This document shows, in pieces, positions 6,438-11,497 of a stretch of 11,497 nt of DNA. The stretch comes from an uncultured Phenylobacterium sp. (GTDB lineage Bacteria; Pseudomonadota; Alphaproteobacteria; Caulobacterales; Caulobacteraceae), in the NCBI GenBank assembly GCA_945952355.1, contig CAMFIW010000039.1:1-11497 (forward strand), read 5' to 3'. The position numbers and the translations under genes are program-made. The notes below the pieces were generated by a model. That model saw nothing but the letters and a program-made list of their open reading frames with translations, had not been told where the DNA came from and made no database searches. Numbering within the stretch: position 1 is the stretch's first letter; every line of letters starts with the position of its first letter.

Positions 6438-7301
6438 CTACTTCCCCGGCTTCACGAACCGCAGCGTCATGCGGTCGCTCTCGCCGATGGCGTCATACCT
6501 GGCATGGTCGAAGGCCGGATCCGGCACGTCCTCGTCCTTGCTGCTCTGCCGCGTCGGCGGCAGGGTCCAGACGCCATAGACATAGTCCTTGGTGTCCTTC
6601 GGATTGGCGTTCACCTCGCTCTGCCCCGCCAGCTTGAACCCCGCCTTCTCGGCCGCCGCCACCACGGTCGAGACCGCCACATAGCCGTCGCGCGCATCGC
6701 CCTTCTGCGGCCGCGGATCGGCCCGGTGCTCCTCCACCGCCAGCACCCCGCCGGGCCTCAGCACCGCGTAGAAATCGGCCATCGCCTTGTCGACCATCGG
6801 CGGCGCCCACAGCCAGTTGTGGATGTTGCGCGCGGTCAGCACCAGGTCGGCCGACCCTGCCGGCCCCAGCGGCCCGGACTTCGAGCCCCAGTTGGCCAAC
6901 CCCACCTGCCCCCACTTGCCGGCGTCGGCATACTTGGCCGCGAAGTCGGCGCGGGCCTTCTTCGCCCCCTCCGACACCTTGGGGTTCGAAAGGTCCGCCA
7001 CCCCGGCCACGTAATGGCCGCCGGTCGCCTTGGCGTAGGGCGCCAGGATCTCGGTCCAGTAGCCGGTGCCCGGCGAGACCTCGATCACGGTCTGCTTCGG
7101 CTTCAAGCCCCAGAACACCAGGCTCTCATAGGGATGCCGCGCCCCGTCGCGGGCCGCATTGGCCGCGCCGCGGTTCGGGCTGGCGATCGCCGCCTTCAGG
7201 GCCGCATCCCCACCGGGCTTGGGCGCCGCCGCGGCGGGCTGGACGAGGCCCGCGGCCAGGCCGGCGAGGGCGCAGAGCGCGGTCAGGCGGAACGGGGTCA
7301 T
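6438..7301 (-). CDS. COG4798-type SAM-dependent methyltransferase homologue, Sec-exported
   Basis: A 287-residue paralogue of the downstream gene. The N-terminus is a standard Sec signal (basic start, hydrophobic residues 7-20, Ala-rich cleavage region near 23-26), so the mature protein should be periplasmic. Motif I is VIEVSPGTGYWTEI (72-85); LVLTARNIHNW (153-163), LAVEEHRAD (187-195), SEVNANPKDTKD (228-239) and GESDRMTLRFVKPG match the paralogue closely, whereas the signal region and the segment about 100-140 differ. This suggests duplication followed by a switch of export route. The start is supported by AGGA 7 nt upstream of the ATG at 7301, and the promoter should lie in the 240-bp region shared with divergent hsp20. 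It is the first gene of the presumed two-gene operon. The substrate is unknown; a non-methylating use of the fold is possible. Confidence 0.82.
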   Translation of the reverse strand: MTPFRLTALCALAGLAAGLVQPAAAAPKPGGDAALKAAIASPNRGAANAARDGARHPYESLVFWGLKPKQTVIEVSPGTGYWTEILAPYAKATGGHYVAGVADLSNPKVSEGAKKARADFAAKYADAGKWGQVGLANWGSKSGPLGPAGSADLVLTARNIHNWLWAPPMVDKAMADFYAVLRPGGVLAVEEHRADPRPQKGDARDGYVAVSTVVAAAEKAGFKLAGQSEVNANPKDTKDYVYGVWTLPPTRQSSKDEDVPDPAFDHARYDAIGESDRMTLRFVKPGK

Positions 7302-7406
7302 GGGCGGTCCTGTCTCGGAAGGGCTGGCGATGTCGGGCGAAACCCTAGCGGCGCCGGGCCGCCGGGCAAGCGCCGGGAGATGAACGATCCGTCATCCGCG
7401 CCCCCT

Positions 7407-7435
7407 CTTGAAACCCTGAAACGGGGGGCCATCTA
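7407..7435 (+). promoter_or_regulatory. Sigma-32 (RpoH) heat-shock promoter of hsp20
   Basis: CTTGAAA at 7407-7413 matches the RpoH -35 exactly. After 13 nt, GGCCATCTA at 7427-7435 fits the -10 consensus (CCCCATNTA) at 7 of its 8 specified positions if one allows the two leading Gs. The predicted transcription start is around 7441, which is exactly where the first leader hairpin begins. Transcription and RNA-thermometer control therefore line up in front of the heat-shock gene. Confidence 0.8.
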
Positions 7436-7441
7436 GGTCTC

Positions 7442-7541
7442 GAAGGCGCTGGAAACCCGGGCCTTCCGGAACCTGCGAGGCTTCGGCTCGCGACCGTTCC
7501 GCCCGACAAAACGCAACCTTGCTTAAGCCAAGAAGGTCCAC
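7442..7541 (+). promoter_or_regulatory. ROSE-type RNA thermometer in hsp20 5' leader
   Basis: Three adjacent hairpins fill the leader. SL1: GAAGGC (7442-7447) pairs with GCCTTC (7461-7466). SL2: CGGAAC (7467-7472) pairs with GTTCCG (7496-7501), topped by GCGAG (7475-7479) with CTCGC (7487-7491), a bulged G and a C(UUCG)G cap. SL3: ACCTT (7516-7520) pairs with AAGGT (7533-7537), G7521 is bulged, CTT (7522-7524) pairs with AAG (7530-7532), and the loop is 7525-7529. SL3 buries the AGAAGG Shine-Dalgarno just before ATG 7542. The TTGCT strand with a bulged G opposite the Shine-Dalgarno is the hallmark of ROSE elements, which melt on heating to allow translation. The pairing was done by eye, with no energy calculation. 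Confidence 0.85.
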
Positions 7542-8012
7542 ATGCGAACCATCGACTTCTCCCCCCTCTACCGCTCCGTCGTCGGCTTCGATCGCCTGGC
7601 GCAGCTCCTTGAGACCGCGTCGGTCGACGCCGCCTCGGGCTACCCGCCCTACAACATCGAACGCACCGACGAGAACGCCTACCGCGTCGAGATCGCGGTC
7701 GCCGGCTTCCGCGCCGACGAGCTGAACATCGAGGTCAAGGAAAACCTGCTGACCGTCCAGGGCCGCAAGACCGCCAATGACGAGACCGCCGCCCAGCGCC
7801 GCTTCCTGCACCGCGGCCTCGCCGAGCGCGACTTCGAGCGCCGGTTCCAGCTCGCGGACTACGTCATCGTCACTGAGGCGAAGCTGGCCGACGGCCTGCT
7901 CTCGATCTCCCTGAAGCGCGAACTCCCCGAGGCCCTCAAGCCCCGCCGGATCGAGATCGCCACCACCTCCGCCGGTCAGTCCCCCCTGATCGAAGGCGAG
8001 AAGGCCGCCTAA
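7542..8012 (+). CDS. Small heat-shock protein, Hsp20/IbpA type
   Basis: A 156-residue ATP-independent cytoplasmic chaperone that holds unfolding proteins for later refolding by DnaK/ClpB. The N-terminal arm has DFSPLYRSVVGFDRL (5-19), and YPPYNIE (34-40) opens the alpha-crystallin domain, as in IbpA-like class A rhizobial/caulobacterial Hsp20s. The domain continues through YRVEIAVAGF (47-56), LNIEVKENLLTVQGRK (61-76), the L-x-RGLAERDFERRFQLADYV block (89-108) and ADGLLSISLKRELPE (116-130), which carries the conserved G-L-L element. The C-terminal IEI (137-139) is the I-x-I/V motif used in oligomer assembly. Length is normal. Expression is predicted to be controlled twice, by an RpoH promoter and a ROSE thermometer upstream, and the unit ends at the hairpins at 8041-8121. 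Confidence 0.93.
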   Translation: MRTIDFSPLYRSVVGFDRLAQLLETASVDAASGYPPYNIERTDENAYRVEIAVAGFRADELNIEVKENLLTVQGRKTANDETAAQRRFLHRGLAERDFERRFQLADYVIVTEAKLADGLLSISLKRELPEALKPRRIEIATTSAGQSPLIEGEKAA

Positions 8013-8040
8013 CCTCCCCCTCCGAGGCGGCCTCATAAGC

Positions 8041-8072
8041 CCGGGCGACGCGCGCCCCTACGCGTCGCCCGG
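8041..8072. repeat. 12-bp perfect hairpin downstream of hsp20
   Basis: CCGGGCGACGCG (8041-8052) pairs perfectly with CGCGTCGCCCGG (8061-8072) around an 8-nt loop. No T-tract follows, so by itself it is not a classical intrinsic terminator. Set 11 bp before a true terminator, it may protect the 3' end of the hsp20 mRNA or act as a bidirectional block. Confidence 0.6.
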
Positions 8073-8083
8073 CCATGACCCAG

Positions 8084-8121
8084 CAGGCCGGCGCTGACGC
8101 GCCGGCCTGTTTTTGCTTTTT
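8084..8121 (+). terminator. Strong intrinsic terminator
   Basis: CAGGCCGGCG (8084-8093) pairs with CGCCGGCCTG (8100-8109) around a 6-nt loop, followed by TTTTTGCTTTTT (8110-8121). This is a textbook Rho-independent terminator for the hsp20 transcript, and it marks the end of the housekeeping-like part of the window. Confidence 0.9.
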
Positions 8122-8309
8122 GCGAATGGGGTTGCACGACATGAGAAAGCTGAAACCATAGCTGAGGCGAACCTTCGCCACGGCGGCAACGCAGAGCTTG
8201 AGGCAATCGCGCTACGAGCTCGTTAGCCTGCCGAGTCAATGAACGGCAGGGGCAAGGCGATAGTGAGGGTGCTGAATAATAGGGTGCGAGGCCCTAAGTT
8301 GGCTTCGTC
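8122..8309. other. AT-richer intergenic stretch upstream of the restriction-modification gene
   Basis: About 190 bp without a convincing gene. It contains an inverted repeat CCTGCCG (8227-8233) / CGGCAGG (8244-8250) with a 10-nt spacer, about 60 nt before the next start, and GGCGAA-CC-TTCGCC (8166-8179); either could be an operator. TTGAGG (8198-8203) could be a -35 element but no good -10 is spaced from it; GAATAATAG near 8273-8281 could serve as a -10. No tRNA, integrase or flanking direct repeats were found. The composition changes here relative to the left side. Confidence 0.4.
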
Positions 8310-11300
8310 ATGATTGCTCCAGACGTCCTCGAAAAAACCGTCGCCGAATTGGCGAGCCGGCCAAAGCACGAGAAGGTCCGTACTCTCGTCCATAGGCTGT
8401 TGACTGACGGCTTAGGCGCCGACTCGACGCAGATCGACTTCGAGCGCCAAGTGCCCGAGGTGAGGGGCCGCATTGACGCGCTCTTGGGCCGCACGATCAT
8501 CGAGATCAAGTCCGACCTCCGGCGCGAGCTACCCGACGCTAGACGCCAGCTATCTCGCTACCTGCCCCAGCGCGAAGAGGAAACTGGCCAGCGATATGTG
8601 GGCCTCACCACTGACGGTGCCGAATTCATCGCCTACGAGACCAACGGCGAAGAACTCCGTGAGCTCACGCGCCATGAGACGAAGAGGGACAAGCCACGCA
8701 ATCTGGTTGCTTGGTTGGAAGGCGTTGTCGCCGTGCAGGACCGCGTGCAGGCCGACGCGCTCAACATCATCAACGAGCTAGGTCGCGAAAGCACGGCGTT
8801 CGCTCGGGTTTCCGCAAAGCTAGCGAGCGCTTGGAACGCGGTGCGACTCAATCCCGAGGCCGCCCTGAAGCGGCAACTCTGGGCCCGACATATGGGTAGC
8901 GTTTATGGCGACGAAGCCAAGCTCATTCGCGATGATACACTATGGCTGCAACACACCTATCTTGTGACTGTCGCGAAAGCTATCGCGGCCGGCGCGATGG
9001 GCTTCGACGAACAATCGCCGCGCGAGTTGCTGGACGGTTCTCGTTTCGACCGCGCAGGAGTGCGTGGCGCCGTCGAGGATGACTTCTTTGGATGGGTGCT
9101 TCATGCCCCCGACGGCGAGCGGATCGTTGAGTTGCTCGTCCAGCATACATCGCGGTTCGACCTGGGAGACATTCACGTCGATCTGCTGAAGGTCCTGTAT
9201 GAGAATCTGATCGACCCGGCCCAGCGCCACGATCTGGGCGAATACTATACGCCGGATTGGCTAGCGGCGAAGGTGGTCCGCAATGCCGTTCAGCACGCAG
9301 CGACGGACCGGGTCCTCGATCCGTCCTGCGGGTCCGGCACTTTCCTGTTCCAGACGCTCCGCTTGAAGCGCGCGGCCCTGGAGAAGCAGGGCATGCCGGT
9401 GGAGGACATGGCCGCGAAGCTGGCGGAACAGGTGTTCGGCTTCGACGTGCATCCGGTGGCAGTAATCTTCGCCCGTGTGACCTATCTATTGGGGCTTGGC
9501 CCTGCTCTGGCGCGCCGCCGGGGAGAATTTGTCGTGCCAGTCTTCTTGGGCGATGCGCTGCAGTGGAACGTCCGCCGAGATCAGCTTGAACAGGACTTGA
9601 TCGTGGAGGCGCCGCCCGATCCCGCCCAGCCACTATTCGGCCCAACTACACTACGCTTTCCGCTGAGCCTTTGCGAGCGCACGGCGGATTTCGATCGCGT
9701 GACCGAACTGATGGACCAGTCGGCGGAACAAGGTCGCGCGCCGGGGAACTTTGTCACGCTCGCTAGTCGGCAAGGAGCCCGGCCGGACGAGCTTAGGACA
9801 CTGGAGGACACTTATGCCCGCTTCAAGCGCCTGCGGGACGAGGGGCGTGATCACATTTGGACCTACGTCGCACGCAACTTGAGCCGCCCTATCGCGGTGT
9901 CAGAGGGGCGTAAGATGGATGTGATCGTCGGCAATCCCCCGTGGTTGTCCTACCGCTTCATGTCCAAGCCTATGCAGAAGCGGTTCCGCGACTCAAGCAA
10001 GGCGCTCGGCGTCTGGGTCACAGGCAAGGACGAAGGGAAGTTGGTCACCCAGATGGACCTCTCGGGTCTGTTCTTTGCCCGCGCCTCGCAGCTTTATCTG
10101 CGTCCGGCCAGCAGTGCTGCGCCAGGCGGTCGAATAGCCATGGTCCTACCGCTGGCTGCCATGACCCGCGGCCAATTCCGCGGCTTCCGCTCCGGTAGTT
10201 GGACGGGCACGCACGTGGCGTTCGATCGGGCGTGGGTGCTTGACAATCAGGACATCCAGCCACTCTTCCGCGTGCCAACCTGCGTCCTGTTTGCCGCCCG
10301 CAGCATCATGCCGAAGGCGATTCCGACGAAGGCCACCACGTTCGTCGGCCGCCTGCCCGTCGGCCGCAAAGACGCCTCTGAAGCCGAGGCGGCGCGCTAT
10401 ATCCAAGTGTTCGCGACTGACGCACCAGCAATCGTGACCTACAAGGTAGGATCCCCGTATCGGGATCGCTTCAACAATGGAGCGACCCTCTATCCTCGAC
10501 TCCTTTGTCTAGTTGAACGAGTTCAAAGTGGAAGGATCGGGACGAACGTAGCGGCTCCGCTGGTTCGAAGTGAAACGCGGGATCGCAAAGGTGCTTGGAA
10601 GGATGTCGCGCCTCTAGAGGGCGCGGTCGAGGCAGAATTCTTGCGACCGGTGTTGCTCGGTGAATCGATTGCACCATTCCGAGTGCTTAGCGCGAGCGAG
10701 GCAGTCGTCCCAATGCTGGTCAGTGGTGACATGTTGAATTCTGACATGGCGGCGCGCCGCGGCTTACCGCACCTCAGCAATTGGCTCGAACAGGCGGAGC
10801 GCCTCTGGCGAACTCATGGCAGCGACCGGGCGACTCTATCGCAGCAGCTAAATCACCTTGGTAAGCTGAGCGCCCAAGCCGATCCGGTCGCGATCCGCGT
10901 TGTTTTCAGCAAGGCGGGGACGCTGCCTGCAGCAGCTGTCGTGCGCAACCGAGAAACGGTTATTGATCACAAGCTGTATTGGGCCAGCGTCGCCACCCTT
11001 GATGAAGCAGGCTACCTCACCGCTATTCTCAATAGTGAAGCCGCGCGGCTCCGTATCGCCCATCTTCAATCTCGCGGTGAACAGGGCGCGCGAGATTTCG
11101 ACAAATTGTTCTTTACCCTGCCCATCCCCAGGTTTGACCCCAAAAACGACCTGCACCAGCAGTTGGCATATGCGTCCACACGAGCCGAGACGGTCGCCAG
11201 CGATGTGTCGATCGACTTGGATCAGCCTTTCACTCGGTCGAGGACACTGGTGAGGCAGGCGCTCGCGCGTGCCGGCGTGTCGGTTGAAATCGACGACCTC

Positions 11301-11495
11301 GTAGAGCGGCTTCTTGGTCCCGACGAAAATGCATCGGCAGCGTCGCGGCTGCCGCGCCGCAACGCCGCTGTGCGTAATCGCATGATCGAGGAGGCCCGCA
11401 TCTGGATCGAGCACCACCGGGGGGATCCCTCCGAACAACGGCTCGCCGATGAAGCGGAGTACGTGCAGAGCCTGAACGGCGGCCTTGATCCGTGA
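8310..11495 (+). CDS. Type IIG-like restriction-modification fusion: PD-(D/E)xK nuclease plus N6-adenine DNA methyltransferase
   Basis: A 1061-residue single chain. Residues about 20-120 form an HsdR_N-like nuclease: RGRIDALLGRTIIEIK gives D55, E65 and K67 of a PD-(D/E)xK site, followed by QRYVGLTTDGAEFIAYE. A helical linker (about 130-300) leads to the gamma-class N6-adenine methylase: GEYYTP (310-315, motif X), DPSCGSGTF (337-345, motif I, AdoMet), GFDVHP (377-382), GDAL (414-417) and the catalytic NPPW (542-545). The remaining 500 residues include the DHKLYW / LTAILNSEAARL pattern of target-recognition regions. It is predicted to methylate adenine at its site and to cut unmodified DNA. ATG 8310 is the first start after an in-frame TAA but lacks a Shine-Dalgarno, so it may be leaderless. 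The codons are less GC-biased than on the left. It could instead be the methylase of a multi-gene defence system such as DISARM class 1. Confidence 0.87.
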   Translation: MIAPDVLEKTVAELASRPKHEKVRTLVHRLLTDGLGADSTQIDFERQVPEVRGRIDALLGRTIIEIKSDLRRELPDARRQLSRYLPQREEETGQRYVGLTTDGAEFIAYETNGEELRELTRHETKRDKPRNLVAWLEGVVAVQDRVQADALNIINELGRESTAFARVSAKLASAWNAVRLNPEAALKRQLWARHMGSVYGDEAKLIRDDTLWLQHTYLVTVAKAIAAGAMGFDEQSPRELLDGSRFDRAGVRGAVEDDFFGWVLHAPDGERIVELLVQHTSRFDLGDIHVDLLKVLYENLIDPAQRHDLGEYYTPDWLAAKVVRNAVQHAATDRVLDPSCGSGTFLFQTLRLKRAALEKQGMPVEDMAAKLAEQVFGFDVHPVAVIFARVTYLLGLGPALARRRGEFVVPVFLGDALQWNVRRDQLEQDLIVEAPPDPAQPLFGPTTLRFPLSLCERTADFDRVTELMDQSAEQGRAPGNFVTLASRQGARPDELRTLEDTYARFKRLRDEGRDHIWTYVARNLSRPIAVSEGRKMDVIVGNPPWLSYRFMSKPMQKRFRDSSKALGVWVTGKDEGKLVTQMDLSGLFFARASQLYLRPASSAAPGGRIAMVLPLAAMTRGQFRGFRSGSWTGTHVAFDRAWVLDNQDIQPLFRVPTCVLFAARSIMPKAIPTKATTFVGRLPVGRKDASEAEAARYIQVFATDAPAIVTYKVGSPYRDRFNNGATLYPRLLCLVERVQSGRIGTNVAAPLVRSETRDRKGAWKDVAPLEGAVEAEFLRPVLLGESIAPFRVLSASEAVVPMLVSGDMLNSDMAARRGLPHLSNWLEQAERLWRTHGSDRATLSQQLNHLGKLSAQADPVAIRVVFSKAGTLPAAAVVRNRETVIDHKLYWASVATLDEAGYLTAILNSEAARLRIAHLQSRGEQGARDFDKLFFTLPIPRFDPKNDLHQQLAYASTRAETVASDVSIDLDQPFTRSRTLVRQALARAGVSVEIDDLVERLLGPDENASAASRLPRRNAAVRNRMIEEARIWIEHHRGDPSEQRLADEAEYVQSLNGGLDP

Positions 11496-11497
11496 CC
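11492..11497 (+). CDS. Possible start of a downstream gene (truncated by window edge)
   Basis: A GTG at 11492-11494 overlaps the TGA stop of the restriction-modification gene (11493-11495) in the GTGA arrangement seen between translationally coupled genes. Only two codons are inside the window, so there is no coding evidence beyond the overlap. If real, its product would be the likely partner of the methylase-nuclease. Confidence 0.2.

Noticed and set aside
5512..7301. The two methyltransferase genes as one gene split by a frameshift
   Set aside because: Each has its own signal sequence, full domain and C-terminal GESDRMTLRFVKPG, so they are complete duplicates.
7936..8181. Small - strand frame across the hsp20 terminator region
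   Set aside because: It runs through two strong hairpins and the antisense of hsp20, with no Shine-Dalgarno or domain; not a credible gene.
1..11497. CRISPR array, tRNA/rRNA genes, insertion sequence or integrase
   Set aside because: No regularly spaced repeats, cloverleaf-like segments, terminal inverted repeats or transposase/recombinase motifs were seen on either strand.

Overview
The window looks like a high-GC chromosome segment from an alphaproteobacterium, most likely Caulobacterales (Caulobacter/Phenylobacterium-like). This rests on the xseA-DUF2093 pairing, the style of the XRE regulator, the HisN-type phosphatase, and a heat-shock gene with an RpoH promoter plus a ROSE-type RNA thermometer. 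The genus is inferred from familiarity, not from a search.

Bases 1-8120 are dense housekeeping and accessory-metabolic sequence. From left to right: the 3' end of xseA (exonuclease VII large subunit) and a DUF2093 gene on the + strand; a convergent LpxL/HtrB-type lipid A acyltransferase on the - strand; a divergent XRE regulator followed by a hisN-like phosphatase on the + strand; a - strand pair of SCP2 sterol-carrier protein and alpha/beta hydrolase, the latter with a roughly 100-residue lysine/alanine/proline tail; a divergent FMN-binding PNPOx-fold protein; two tandem exported COG4798-type methyltransferase paralogues on the - strand, one with a Sec signal and one with a Tat-like lipoprotein signal; and an hsp20 gene on the + strand.

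The hsp20 leader is the best-resolved regulatory region. A sigma-32 type promoter (7407-7435) predicts a transcript starting near 7441. The leader then folds into three consecutive hairpins. The last one pairs the Shine-Dalgarno with an upstream strand carrying the bulged G typical of ROSE thermometers. A long perfect hairpin and a strong intrinsic terminator close this unit at about 8121.

From about 8122 to the right edge the sequence changes character: AT-richer intergenic DNA and less GC-biased codons. It carries one 1061-residue gene that fuses an N-terminal PD-(D/E)xK nuclease to an N6-adenine DNA methyltransferase and a C-terminal recognition-type region. This is a type IIG-like restriction-modification enzyme, or the methylase of a larger defence operon. 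Its stop codon overlaps a possible GTG start of a following gene that lies outside the window, so the window probably ends just inside a defence island.
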